Shown here one piece after another: positions 1 through 8,232 of a stretch of 64,000 nucleotides of DNA. This stretch comes from Candidatus Krumholzibacteriota bacterium. GTDB taxonomy: Bacteria; Krumholzibacteriota; Krumholzibacteriia; Krumholzibacteriales; Krumholzibacteriaceae. Made by a program: the position numbers and the translations under genes. How positions within the stretch are numbered: the first letter of the stretch is position 1; the number at the start of each line of letters is the position of its first letter. The notes beneath the pieces are model-generated. The model ran no database searches, had not been told where the DNA came from, and saw only the letters and a list, made by a program, of their open reading frames with translations. Where the stretch lies: contig JAFGBF010000006.1 in assembly GCA_016933255.1 (NCBI GenBank), forward strand, positions 1-64,000. Reading direction: 5' to 3'.

Positions 1-85
1 ATGCCAGAGCTGGTTGAATGGGACGGTCTCGAAAACCGTTGAGCGGGTAACTGCTCCGAGGGTTCGAATCCCTCTCTCTCCGCCA
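1..85 (+). tRNA. tRNA-Ser(CGA), 5' end outside window
   Basis: The D-loop, anticodon stem (ACGGT paired with ACCGT around loop CTCGAAA, anticodon CGA), a long variable arm typical of class II tRNA, the T-arm (GAGGG TTCGAAT CCCTC) and the acceptor 3' strand TCTCTCC-G-CCA can all be read. The first acceptor bases lie upstream of the window; only the last base of the 5' acceptor strand is present. CCA is encoded in the gene. It reads UCG serine codons. Confidence 0.95.
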
Positions 86-182
86 GAAAAGAAGTTTCTT
101 GCTGCAGGGAGCGTTTTCTGGCGGATTGTCTGTGATGCCGTCCGGATGATGCCGGGCGTCCCTTGCGGGGAAGATTCGGGGT

Positions 183-258
183 GGGGATGTAGCTCAGCTG
201 GGAGAGCACCTCGTTCGCAACGAGGGGGTCGGCGGTTCGAATCCGCTCATCTCCACCA
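183..258 (+). tRNA. tRNA-Ala(CGC)
   Basis: This is a complete cloverleaf. Acceptor GGGGATG pairs with CATCTCC (one G-T wobble), the anticodon stem CCTCG/CGAGG encloses loop TTCGCAA with anticodon CGC, the T-loop is TTCGAAT, and CCA is encoded. It decodes GCG alanine codons. It lies about 20 bases upstream of the SRP RNA and may be co-transcribed with tRNA-Ser and the SRP RNA. Confidence 0.95.
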
Positions 259-275
259 TTTTGTTGTTTTTTAGA

Positions 276-541
276 TCGTGCTAGGCGGGGAGGTAGCGGT
301 GCCCTGAACCCGCAATCCGCTATAGCGGGGCTGAATCCCCGATTGAGGGAGTGTACTTTTCGAGTGATCGGCGGCGGGTAGTGGCGTTGATAGCCGGATC
401 CCGCGCAACAGGAACCTGCCAACCCCGTCAGGACCGGAAGGTAGCAGCGGTAAGCAGTAATTTTTGTGTGCCGCGGAACAGTCTGACTGGAGTTAACCCC
501 GTTGTTAGAGCCGGGAATGCCTCTCGATGTCGGGTGCACGG
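276..541 (+). ncRNA. ffs: Signal recognition particle RNA, long form with Alu domain
   Basis: The RNA component of the signal recognition particle, which works with Ffh and FtsY (FtsY is encoded at 38984). The 5' end (GTGCTAGGCGGGGAGGTAGC) is the classic Alu-domain start of long bacterial SRP RNAs such as Bacillus scRNA, and the 3' end GTGCACGG can pair back with it. The conserved domain IV apical hairpin lies at about 427-455 (CAGGACCGGAAGGTAGCAGC), the Ffh-binding site. The size of about 265 nt fits the long form rather than the roughly 110-nt form of proteobacteria. The ends are inferred from terminal pairing. Confidence 0.9.
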
Positions 542-571
542 TCTCTGGATCTCATGATTGGTGGATCACTT

Positions 572-2380
572 ATGGCTTATCTCGTACTGGCAAGAAAATG
601 GCGTCCTAAAAGATTTTCAGAAGTAATAGGCCAGGATCATGTGACGCTTACTTTGAAGAAAGCCGTCGAAAAAAACAGGCTGGCTCATGCATATCTTTTC
701 TCGGGTCCGAGGGGATGCGGAAAGACGTCTACAGCGAGGCTTCTCGCAAAAGTCATCAACTGTGAGGACAGAAAAGGCAGTGAACCATGTGACAAATGCC
801 AGTCCTGCCTCGCCGTCAATGATGGATCGCATCTTGATATGATAGAGATCGACGGCGCATCCAACAGAGGTATCGATGAAATAAGGGACCTGAGGGAAAA
901 GATCGGATACGCACCCTCGCAGGGCGCATCCAAGATCTATATAATCGACGAGGTCCATATGCTGACTCCCCAGGCCTTCAATGCCCTGCTTAAGACTCTC
1001 GAAGAGCCGCCGCAGCATGTCTACATGATATTCGCGACCACCGAACCCCATAAAGTGCCTGCTACGATCCTTTCAAGATGCCAGAGGTTCAATTTTAAAA
1101 GGCTTGCGACTCCCGAACTGTCAGGACAGCTGGAAAAGATTTGCTCCGAGGAGAAGATAGAGGCTGACAGTGAAGCCCTTCTTATCATATCGCGCAGCGC
1201 CGATGGAAGCATGAGGGACGCAGAGAGCCTGCTTGATCAGTGTATCTCGGCTTTTGATAAGAAGATAGATATTCAAACGGTCCGCCGGGTCCTGGGGCTG
1301 GTCGATTCGGCCATAATAACCTCTCTTTTATCTGCAGTCAGTCAAAGGAACAGAAAGGATGCTTTCGGGATAATCGATGCGGCGGTCTCGTCAGGACTCG
1401 ATCTTGAGAAATTCTTCCTGGCCTATATCGAAGGTGTCCGTAATCTGATAGTCCTCAGTGTGGAGGATGATTCACCCGGCTGGCTCGATCTGACATCTGA
1501 AGAAGTGTCAGAACTCAGGAAAGTGGCCGGGATTTTCAAGACCGAGGACCTGCTTTTTCTCTTCAGATCGGCAAGCCGGGCTTTCAGGGAGATGAAAAAT
1601 TCCAGCCAGCCGAGGTACCTTGTTGAGGCCGCCATCGCGGAAGCCGCCTCGTGGGATTCGGTAGTCGAGATATCTCAACTTATTGAAAAGATCGAAAAAG
1701 GTGGCGGCGGGGCCGTATCCGGAATGGAACCGAGCGGTACGGTCCGCAAGGGGTCCGGTTCGGGTTCGAAACCGTCTGACAGAACAAAGGAAGAAAAACC
1801 TGGCGCTGATCCCGGTCGAAAAGCTGGAAGCGCGTCGCTGGAAAGGAAAGAGTCCGGCCGGCCTGACAGGAAAAGCGGTTCCGGGAGCGAAAAAGGATAT
1901 GCAGAGTTCGATAGTACCGGAAAAGCAGGTTCGGAAGAGGATTCTGCCGCACTTGCGGCTCTCGGCGGCAGAGATCAGTGGGAGAGGTTTCTTGCACAGG
2001 TAAGAGAGGCAAAACTGACATTGGGTATCTGGCTGATGTCGGCAAGGGTCAAGTCTGTGGAGGGTGAAAAGATCGTTCTCTCATTCAGCGCTCAAAATCG
2101 ATTCGCTTCTGAAATGGTCCATGAGAGCAAGAACAAACGGTACATAGAATCCCACCTTGAAAGGTTCTATGGCAGAAAATTGGTCATAGGGAAGTCCAGT
2201 GTCGATAAAAATGCTCCGGATATCGGGGCACCTGAAGAAAAAAAAGAGGAGAAAATAATAGACTCCGGTACCGGAAATAAACAGATGGAAGATCTTTTTG
2301 AGAAATCTCCGATGGTCAGGCGCATCGTCGAAGAGTTTAACGGAGAGATCAGCAAGGATAACAGGGGGGGAAGATCATAA
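572..2380 (+). CDS. dnaX: DNA polymerase III subunit gamma/tau
   Basis: Clamp-loader ATPase that opens the sliding clamp and couples the replicative polymerases. The protein has 602 residues. Walker A is GPRGCGKTST at about residues 45-54. The zinc-binding cysteines are C64, C73, C76 and C79, Walker B is IIDEVHM at about 124-130, and the SRC box is near 164. After the clamp-loader core comes a charged low-complexity linker (about 380-470), then a tau-like C-terminal part. The ATG at 572 is chosen because GGTGG sits 7 bases upstream and homologues begin with this MAYLVLARKWRP-type sequence; earlier in-frame starts would run into the SRP RNA. Its stop overlaps the ybaB start by one base, in the conserved dnaX-ybaB-recR order. 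Confidence 0.95.
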   Translation: MAYLVLARKWRPKRFSEVIGQDHVTLTLKKAVEKNRLAHAYLFSGPRGCGKTSTARLLAKVINCEDRKGSEPCDKCQSCLAVNDGSHLDMIEIDGASNRGIDEIRDLREKIGYAPSQGASKIYIIDEVHMLTPQAFNALLKTLEEPPQHVYMIFATTEPHKVPATILSRCQRFNFKRLATPELSGQLEKICSEEKIEADSEALLIISRSADGSMRDAESLLDQCISAFDKKIDIQTVRRVLGLVDSAIITSLLSAVSQRNRKDAFGIIDAAVSSGLDLEKFFLAYIEGVRNLIVLSVEDDSPGWLDLTSEEVSELRKVAGIFKTEDLLFLFRSASRAFREMKNSSQPRYLVEAAIAEAASWDSVVEISQLIEKIEKGGGGAVSGMEPSGTVRKGSGSGSKPSDRTKEEKPGADPGRKAGSASLERKESGRPDRKSGSGSEKGYAEFDSTGKAGSEEDSAALAALGGRDQWERFLAQVREAKLTLGIWLMSARVKSVEGEKIVLSFSAQNRFASEMVHESKNKRYIESHLERFYGRKLVIGKSSVDKNAPDIGAPEEKKEEKIIDSGTGNKQMEDLFEKSPMVRRIVEEFNGEISKDNRGGRS

Positions 2381-2691
2381 TGAAGGATATCGGAAAACTT
2401 CTGAAGCAGGCGCAGCAGGTTCAGGCAAAAATGGCGGAAATGCAGGCAAAACTTGCCGAAAAGACTGTTGAATCCTCTGCTGGCGGTGGTATGGTCAAGG
2501 TGACCATGAATGGACAGCATGAGATCGTCACTGTCAGGATAGATCCCGAAGTAGTCGATTCTTCCGATATCGAGATGCTTGAGGATCTGATCATAGCGGC
2601 CGTCAATGAGGCAAAGTCGCAGGTCGACGATATGATTGCCAAGGATATGAGTTCTCTGACCGGCGGGATGCCTCTGCCCGGCTTATTCTGA
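2380..2691 (+). CDS. ybaB: YbaB/EbfC family nucleoid-associated protein
   Basis: A small DNA-binding protein of 103 residues, typical of the family. Family members form dimers that bind DNA and help organise the nucleoid; the gene sits between dnaX and recR in most bacteria. The N-terminal half is a glutamine- and lysine-rich helix (LLKQAQQVQAKMAEMQ), followed by the conserved beta segment with a GGGMVKVTMNG motif and the typical C-terminal helices. Start and stop are coupled (TAATG) to dnaX. It has a glycine-rich methionine/leucine tail, as in many homologues. Confidence 0.93.
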   Translation: MKDIGKLLKQAQQVQAKMAEMQAKLAEKTVESSAGGGMVKVTMNGQHEIVTVRIDPEVVDSSDIEMLEDLIIAAVNEAKSQVDDMIAKDMSSLTGGMPLPGLF

Positions 2692-2758
2692 TCTTTTCGC
2701 GTTTTCCTGTTATAGAATATTTTAAGGCAAGATTCTTGCTTCAATGGGGGAGAGAGTG

Positions 2759-3358
2759 ATGAATTATGAGCTTCCGCTGCTTCAGAAGCTGATCGGGCAC
2801 TTCAAAAAGCTTCCTGGAGTAGGCGAAAAGACCGCTCAGAGGCTGACATTTGCAGTCCTTGATATGCAGGGCGGAGAGGTGACTGATTTTGCCGAAACAC
2901 TTCAGCAAGTCAAAGAGAAGGTTCGATTTTGCAACAGATGCGGAAACCTCTCTGAAGAAGAAACCTGCAGGATCTGCAACGACAGGTCGAGAGTCAAAGG
3001 CGTGTTATGCATCGTTGAACGGCCGTCCGACATTTACATTCTTGAGAGATCCGGAAAGTATCGGGGCGGCTACCATGTTTTACACGGAGTTCTTTCACCG
3101 CTTGACGGGATCGGACCGGGAGAGCTGAATCTGTCCGGTCTGAAGAAAAGGGTCGAGGAAGAAGAAATTACAGAACTGATAATTGCGACGAACCCCAGTA
3201 TCGAGGGTGATACGACTTCGTTGTTCATATTGAAGATGTTTGAGGGAAAAGGCGTAAAGGTGACAAGACTGGCGAGAGGTATCCCTCTTGGAAGTACGCT
3301 CGAGTTTGTAGATAAAGGTACTATTTCGAAAGCATTAGAAGGAAGAGAACCGCTTTAG
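2759..3358 (+). CDS. recR: Recombination mediator protein RecR
   Basis: Works with RecO (and RecF) to load RecA onto single-stranded DNA during gap repair. The product has 199 residues, the usual length. An N-terminal helix-hairpin-helix (LPGVGEKTAQRL, about 18-29) is followed by a four-cysteine zinc finger (C58, C61, C70, C73) and a Toprim domain (about 80-170). The ATG at 2759 is preferred over the in-frame ATG at 2744 because GGGGGAGAGAG lies just before it and homologues start there. It follows ybaB after a 67-base spacer. Confidence 0.94.
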   Translation: MNYELPLLQKLIGHFKKLPGVGEKTAQRLTFAVLDMQGGEVTDFAETLQQVKEKVRFCNRCGNLSEEETCRICNDRSRVKGVLCIVERPSDIYILERSGKYRGGYHVLHGVLSPLDGIGPGELNLSGLKKRVEEEEITELIIATNPSIEGDTTSLFILKMFEGKGVKVTRLARGIPLGSTLEFVDKGTISKALEGREPL

Positions 3359-3399
3359 GGCCCGGAGGACCTGTCAAAGGCAAGGGAAAGAGAGAGAAG

Positions 3400-3900
3400 A
3401 TGATCAGAACAAACTGGAAAGTATTCGAGGAGGATTATTACGCGATCAACACTACCCTCCAGGAGCTGTTGAATAATTCGAATGCTACCAGCGTAATACT
3501 GCTCGACAAGACCGGACAGATGATCTCGAACATAGGCGAAGAGCCGCGGTTCGATATGTACAGTTTTGCATCTCTCTGCGCTGCTGATTTCGAGGCCAAC
3601 GCACAGCTTGCCAAACTGATCGGGGAAAAAGATTTTTCTACCCTGTATCACCAGGGAAGCAACGAATCGATGTACCTTGCCCGGGTGGAGCAGGATATCA
3701 TACTGGTCATCCTGTTCGATAAAAAAACGACTCTTGGCCTCGTAAGGCTCAGGACTAAAAAAGCGGTCGACAATCTGTCAACGGTTATCCTCAGGCTATA
3801 CGGTAAACTGGAATATGAGAATGAAGAATATTCAACGGATTTCGATGAAGAATTCACTGCTGGAGCTGAACTCGAGATAGACAGTCTTTTTTCGGATTAA
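3400..3900 (+). CDS. Roadblock/LC7 domain protein (MglB-like)
   Basis: A 166-residue protein with a Roadblock/LC7 fold over about residues 15-115 (…[19 protein letters not shown]… is the typical strand-turn-strand start) and an acidic C-terminal tail rich in Glu and Asp. Proteins of this family act as GTPase-activating or docking partners of MglA-like small GTPases in polarity and motility control. The next gene, 13 bases downstream, encodes exactly such a GTPase, so the two probably form a complex. A purine-rich ribosome-binding stretch (AGAGAGAAG) precedes ATG 3400. It lies 41 bases after recR. The cellular output cannot be deduced from the window. Confidence 0.85.
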   Translation: MIRTNWKVFEEDYYAINTTLQELLNNSNATSVILLDKTGQMISNIGEEPRFDMYSFASLCAADFEANAQLAKLIGEKDFSTLYHQGSNESMYLARVEQDIILVILFDKKTTLGLVRLRTKKAVDNLSTVILRLYGKLEYENEEYSTDFDEEFTAGAELEIDSLFSD

Positions 3901-3913
3901 AGGGGATTCAAAG

Positions 3914-4492
3914 TTGTCTCTAATAAACTATTCGTCGCGCGAAATTAATGTAAAGATAGTCTACTACGGTCCGGGACTGTGTGGAAAGACTACAAATATT
4001 CAGTATATCTACGAAAAGGTATCGCCTGACACAAAAGGCAAGCTCATAACGCTGGCTACCGAGATGGACAGGACCCTCTTTTTTGATTTTCTTCCCCTCG
4101 AACTTGGAACGGTGAAGGGTTTCAAGACCCGTTTCCATCTCTATACCGTCCCTGGACAGGTATATTATGACGCCAGCAGGAAACTGATCCTCAGAGGAGT
4201 CGATGGAGTGGTCTTTGTCGCCGATTCGCAGAACAGCCGTTACGATGCCAATATCGAGAGTCTCTACAACCTTCATGAGAACCTCTCTGAATACAGCATC
4301 AAACTCGACGAAGTGCCCTATGCGATCCAGTATAACAAACGCGACCTTCCCGACGCCCTGGATGTCTCCGATCTAGAGGAAGAGCTGAACCCGAAGCATT
4401 TCCCTTCTTTCGAAGCGGTCGCCGTCAACGGAACAGGTGTTTTTGACACTTTGAAAGCTGTTGCAAAAGGTGTCCTTCGAAACCTCTCATGA
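3914..4492 (+). CDS. MglA-like small Ras-type GTPase
   Basis: A 192-residue cytoplasmic GTPase of the MglA family. The P-loop GPGLCGKTT is at residues 19-27. The switch II region has the MglA-specific TVPGQ in place of the usual DxxG, and the base-specificity motif NKRD follows later. In Myxococcus and Thermus, MglA with the Roadblock protein MglB sets cell polarity for gliding or pili. The start is TTG, supported by AGGGGAT seven bases upstream. It is paired with the Roadblock gene at 3400. No motility structural gene is seen in the window, so the regulated process is unknown. Confidence 0.9.
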   Translation: MSLINYSSREINVKIVYYGPGLCGKTTNIQYIYEKVSPDTKGKLITLATEMDRTLFFDFLPLELGTVKGFKTRFHLYTVPGQVYYDASRKLILRGVDGVVFVADSQNSRYDANIESLYNLHENLSEYSIKLDEVPYAIQYNKRDLPDALDVSDLEEELNPKHFPSFEAVAVNGTGVFDTLKAVAKGVLRNLS

Positions 4493-4650
4493 TCCAATTT
4501 ACACCGTCAGAGGATTAATTCACTTGTCAGGCCGGTCTAATCCGGCTAGTCTTCGCTGGGCGGCTGGAGATCCCGATACCAGATCGGTCTTCTTCCTGGC
4601 GGAATCGTCTGCCGAGCGGGATGACCGCCTGTTCGGCAGTTATCGGAACT

Positions 4651-4686
4651 CTTTTACGGTTCATTCAGGTCTGACGGCCGTAAAAG
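4651..4686 (+). repeat. Inverted repeat upstream of pgpA
   Basis: A perfect 9-base inverted repeat, CTTTTACGG and CCGTAAAAG, separated by 18 bases. It ends 16 bases before the pgpA start, in the 210-base spacer after the MglA-like gene. It could form an RNA hairpin near the pgpA ribosome-binding site or serve as a protein-binding site. No T-run follows, so it is not a typical terminator. Another possible hairpin (GCCGAGCGG/CCGC..TCGGC) lies about 20-40 bases further upstream. Confidence 0.45.
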
Positions 4687-4702
4687 TCAAGAGGCAGGAG
4701 AT

Positions 4703-5161
4703 ATGGTGAAAAGATTTATTGTGACACTTTTCGGTTCTTTTTTTTATACGGGATTTTTCCCGTTTGCGTCTGCGACTTTCGCCTGTGCTGTCTGGCTGCT
4801 CGTATGGCTTTTTGTCCCGGGGGCCGGCCTTATTACGCATCCGGTATTTGTAATCCTCACAATACCTGCGGCGATATACCTTGCCTCCGTGATGGAAGGG
4901 TATTACGGGCACGATGCCTCGCGGATAGTGATAGATGAGTTTGTCGGTATGCAGATAACCCTTTTTGCTATCGAACCGGCCTGGAAGGTAGGGGTCGCCG
5001 CGTTCATCCTGTTCAGAATATTCGATATCACAAAACCCTTTCCTGTAGGAAGAGCTGAAAAGCTTAAGGGGGGGGTCGGCGTGGTCGCCGATGACGCGCT
5101 GGCCGGAGTGTATTCGTTTATTGCGCTATTTATCCTCATGCGGTTCTTCGACCTTGCATAA
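4703..5161 (+). CDS. pgpA: Phosphatidylglycerophosphatase A
   Basis: Removes phosphate from phosphatidylglycerophosphate to give phosphatidylglycerol at the inner membrane. It has 152 residues and several hydrophobic segments. The family motifs are clear: GFFPFASATFA near residues 17-27, and the D..RIVIDEFVGMQ block near 71-84, which carries the acidic active-site residues. AGGAG lies only two to three bases before ATG 4703, so the GTG at 4706 (two residues later if counted from the ATG) is a possible true start. It is followed by cinA after 39 bases. Confidence 0.92.
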   Translation: MVKRFIVTLFGSFFYTGFFPFASATFACAVWLLVWLFVPGAGLITHPVFVILTIPAAIYLASVMEGYYGHDASRIVIDEFVGMQITLFAIEPAWKVGVAAFILFRIFDITKPFPVGRAEKLKGGVGVVADDALAGVYSFIALFILMRFFDLA

Positions 5162-5200
5162 GGCGTAAGATCTGTATCGGTAATCAATAAAGTACGGCAA

Positions 5201-6457
5201 ATGAAAGGCAACGGTTTGAAGGTCGAGATAATCACAATCGGCAACGAAGTGCTTCGAAGCGAGACACGTGAGAATAACGGGGAATATCTCTCCAGAATCC
5301 TCACCGGGTCGGGGATCGAACCGGTCAGGATAACGGTTCTGCCTGATGATCAGGACCTCATCACCGAAGAGATGGGAAAGGCCGCCGGACGTTGTGATGC
5401 CGTGATAGTGACTGGCGGACTCGGGCCGACCGTCGATGATCTGACCCGCCAGGCCGCGATCGCTCTTTTCGGCGGTCAGACTGAATTGAAAGATGAGATA
5501 ACAGAATCGATAGAAAAGCGGTTCAGGGAGCTCGGTCTCCAAACTCCCGAGAGTTACAGGGATCTCGCAAGGATACCGGCGGGGGCCAGGGTCCTGCCCA
5601 ATAGCGTGGGCGCCGCACCGGGGCTTGCGCTTAAATACGGCCGGTCCGAGATATATCTTCTTCCCGGAGTACCCGCAGAGATGCATTCTATTTTCCAGTC
5701 CTTTGTTTTACCGGAGCTCTCCGGGGGGGATGGGGAAAAAAAGACTGTAATACAAATATTCGGGCTGATGGAGACATCGGTGGAGGAAAGGCTTTCCCGC
5801 CTTTTTGATGAAAGACTTAAGGCGCAGATTTCGATAACGGCGGATCCCGCGGGGATAAAGCTGTATCTTCCGGCCCGTCTGGTAAAGGATGATACGATTG
5901 ACAGCTTGCGGAAACTTTTTGGAAGCCATATCTTTTCCATCGCCTCTGAAAAGATGGAGGATGTCGTTATCGATCTTTTGAAGAACTCCGGCTCGACGCT
6001 ATCAGTCGCCGAATCGTTTACCGGGGGGCTTCTGGCGTCCACTTTGATCTCTGTCCCCGGGGCCAGTGAATCGTTTCTCGAAGGATTCGTGACTTATAGT
6101 AACGAATCAAAAGAGGAGAGGCTGGGTGTCGATCACCGATTGATCGGCCGATGCGGAGCGGTAAGCGAGGAGGTCTGCGTCTCGATGGCGCAAGGGGCGC
6201 TGAAAGCTGCGGGATCTGATATCGCCCTGTCGACTACCGGGATCGCCGGACCGGGGGGAGCCACTGCAGGAAAATCAGTCGGTCTCTGCTACATAGGAAT
6301 GGCAGCGCAGGATTCTGTGTACTGCAGGAGAATGCAGTTTCCCGGAGACAGATATACAGTCAGGCTGAGAGGAGTCTATGTCGGCCTCGATATGCTCAGG
6401 CTTAGACTGTCGGGAGAAAAGGAAAGATTGAGTAAATACATTGTCACAGATAGATAG
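5201..6457 (+). CDS. cinA: CinA: competence/damage-inducible protein, nicotinamide-nucleotide amidase
   Basis: A 418-residue two-domain protein. The N-terminal MoCF-like domain has EIITIGNEVL near the start and VTGGLGPTVDDLTRQA near residues 70-85; it is linked to ADP-ribose pyrophosphatase activity in some homologues. The C-terminal PncC-type amidase domain has AESFTGGLLAS and STTGIAGPGGATAGKSVG, and deamidates nicotinamide mononucleotide in pyridine nucleotide salvage. A TTG at 5216, with AAAGG upstream, is an alternative start that removes five residues. It lies in a run with pgpA, and recA lies about 3 kb downstream; cinA and recA are neighbours in many genomes. Confidence 0.93.
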   Translation: MKGNGLKVEIITIGNEVLRSETRENNGEYLSRILTGSGIEPVRITVLPDDQDLITEEMGKAAGRCDAVIVTGGLGPTVDDLTRQAAIALFGGQTELKDEITESIEKRFRELGLQTPESYRDLARIPAGARVLPNSVGAAPGLALKYGRSEIYLLPGVPAEMHSIFQSFVLPELSGGDGEKKTVIQIFGLMETSVEERLSRLFDERLKAQISITADPAGIKLYLPARLVKDDTIDSLRKLFGSHIFSIASEKMEDVVIDLLKNSGSTLSVAESFTGGLLASTLISVPGASESFLEGFVTYSNESKEERLGVDHRLIGRCGAVSEEVCVSMAQGALKAAGSDIALSTTGIAGPGGATAGKSVGLCYIGMAAQDSVYCRRMQFPGDRYTVRLRGVYVGLDMLRLRLSGEKERLSKYIVTDR

Positions 6458-6500
6458 GTTCGGGCCCTGATCTTTCAGAAGGGGTAAGAAGGAAGAAGGA

Positions 6501-7559
6501 ATGATAGCAGCAATAACCGGGATTATGCAATCTGGCAAGAGCACGCTTTTTTCTGCGGTAAGCGGAAAAACGCCCGCTCCCCCTGGACACGCGGAAATAA
6601 ACGAGGCGATCGTTTATGTCCCCGACCTGAGATTTGAATGGCTGGTAGAACACTATAAGCCTAAAAAAGTCACATATGCGAGCATAGACTGCCTCGATAT
6701 TCCCGGATTTGATTTTGGAGACGACGGGGGCCGTTCGATGGCAAGGAAGATATTCGCCAGGATAAGACTGGCAGATATGATCGTGCTGGTGATTCAGGCA
6801 TACGGACAGGACCCTGACATCGAAGAGAATGTACTGGAGGATCTCGGCACGATGCGGACCGAGTATCTTCTGTCCGATCTTGAGACGGTCTATAACCGGG
6901 TCGAGAAACTCGAAAAGGAAGTCAAAAAAGCGACGAAATTCCAGGACCAGAAAAAGGAAGAACTCGGCATCCAGCGCAAGATCCTGGAAACGCTTGAAGC
7001 GGAAAAACCGGTGTCTCAGGCCCGGCTCAGTACTCGTGAACTGGAAGTCATCAGATCGCTCGGGCTGCTCACGCTGAAGCCGATGATGGTAGTACTCAAT
7101 ACTGACGAGGATGACCCGTCGCGCAGTTTTGATCTTTCGGGCATAATCGGCGACGATGTCCCGGTCATATCAGTCTGTTCAAAGCTTGAACAGGAACTTT
7201 CGCTTCTTGACGAGATAAACAGGGCAGAGTTCATCGCCGAACTCGGAACAGGTGAAAGTGCGGTTTCGAGTTTTGTCGCATCTGCCTATAAGGCAATGGG
7301 ACTGATCAGTTTCCTTACTGTGGGGGATGATGAGGTGAGGGCATGGCCGATAAAACGGGGAGAGATAGCCCACGACGCAGCTGGAAAGGTCCACAGCGAC
7401 ATAAGAAGAGGTTTTATTCGGGCAGAGACGATGGCTTATGATGAACTCCGAAAGCTCGGATCGGAAAAAGCTATGAAGGCGGCGGGAAAGATGAGGCTCG
7501 AAGGGAAGGATTATGTAGTGCAGGACGGCGATATTATATCGTATCGTTTTAATGTATGA
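6501..7559 (+). CDS. Divergent YchF/Obg-like GTPase or ATPase
   Basis: A 352-residue protein whose C-terminal 80 residues match the YchF TGS domain closely (EVRAWPIKRG, GFIRAE, RLEGKDYVVQDGD, RFNV ending). The P-loop domain is unusual: Walker A is GIMQSGKST (about residues 7-15) instead of the near-invariant LPNVGKST, the G3 motif is DIPG (66-69), GEGLGN is replaced by GDDGGR, and the NxxE specificity motif appears as NTDED near 200. A coiled-coil insertion occupies about 125-170, as in YchF. It is best read as a paralogue or fast-evolving member of the YchF family; nucleotide preference cannot be stated. AGAAGGAAGAAGG precedes ATG 6501. Confidence 0.85.
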   Translation: MIAAITGIMQSGKSTLFSAVSGKTPAPPGHAEINEAIVYVPDLRFEWLVEHYKPKKVTYASIDCLDIPGFDFGDDGGRSMARKIFARIRLADMIVLVIQAYGQDPDIEENVLEDLGTMRTEYLLSDLETVYNRVEKLEKEVKKATKFQDQKKEELGIQRKILETLEAEKPVSQARLSTRELEVIRSLGLLTLKPMMVVLNTDEDDPSRSFDLSGIIGDDVPVISVCSKLEQELSLLDEINRAEFIAELGTGESAVSSFVASAYKAMGLISFLTVGDDEVRAWPIKRGEIAHDAAGKVHSDIRRGFIRAETMAYDELRKLGSEKAMKAAGKMRLEGKDYVVQDGDIISYRFNV

Positions 7560-7633
7560 TTTTATTCATGGGAGATCATCAGACCGGAGAATCTTTTATC
7601 GGCTGGTATCGATAACTGCCGTAGGAGGAAAGG

Positions 7634-8197
7634 GTGAGGATCTTTTTTGCGGTCCCGGTCTCGAATAATATCAAAGAGGCTGTCGACGGTGCCCTGCGCC
7701 GATCGCCTTTATCCTATGCTCCATGGAAATGGATAGATCCTGGCAACTATCATCTCACACTCAGGTTCCTGGGTGATACTGATAAGAGGCTTCTTCCGCC
7801 CCTCAGAAAAGCCGGCGGGGCCGCGGCTCAAAAGAGATCACCGTTTGTCATAAGGCTGGGCCCTTTTGGGGGATTTCCGGATCTCCGAAAGCCGCGCGTC
7901 ATATTCTGCGCTCTTGAGGAGGGTATGGATGACCTTGCGCAGCTTGCTTCGCTGCTTGATCAGGAGATCGAATACCTTGGATTTGAAAAAGAAAGAAGGC
8001 CTTATAACGCTCACCTTACTCTTGCGAGAGTAAAAAGACCTATAGATCGCATCGTCGCAGAACAACTTGAATCTCTTGAGCCGCTTCCTGAAGAGACGAT
8101 TCAGAAAGTAGACCGTTTTGTGCTGATGCAGAGCCGTCTTTTGAGGAGCGGTGCTTCGTACGAAGTGATAGATGAGTTTATTTTATCAGGAAATTAG
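7634..8197 (+). CDS. thpR: RNA 2',3'-cyclic phosphodiesterase (2'-5' RNA ligase family)
   Basis: A 187-residue member of the two-histidine (2H) phosphoesterase superfamily. Both catalytic HxT motifs are present: HLTL at residues 40-43 and HLTL at 127-130. Family enzymes open 2',3'-cyclic phosphates on RNA ends and can join some tRNA halves in vitro; the bacterial role is not well known. GTG 7634 is preceded by a good AGGAGGAAAG site. Many bacteria place thpR between cinA and recA, as here. Confidence 0.92.
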   Translation: MRIFFAVPVSNNIKEAVDGALRRSPLSYAPWKWIDPGNYHLTLRFLGDTDKRLLPPLRKAGGAAAQKRSPFVIRLGPFGGFPDLRKPRVIFCALEEGMDDLAQLASLLDQEIEYLGFEKERRPYNAHLTLARVKRPIDRIVAEQLESLEPLPEETIQKVDRFVLMQSRLLRSGASYEVIDEFILSGN

Positions 8198-8232
8198 ACA
8201 GGAACAGTTTTGACATTACGGCGGTGTGGCCT

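Noticed and set aside
1690-1705. Possible dnaX frameshift site for a gamma form
   Set aside because: The run is only GAAAAAG, not the A-AAA-AAG heptamer, and no stable hairpin or close stop was identified after it.
4461-4709. Open frame of 82 codons between the MglA-like gene and pgpA
   Set aside because: It overlaps both neighbours, contains the inverted repeat and has no recognisable protein features.
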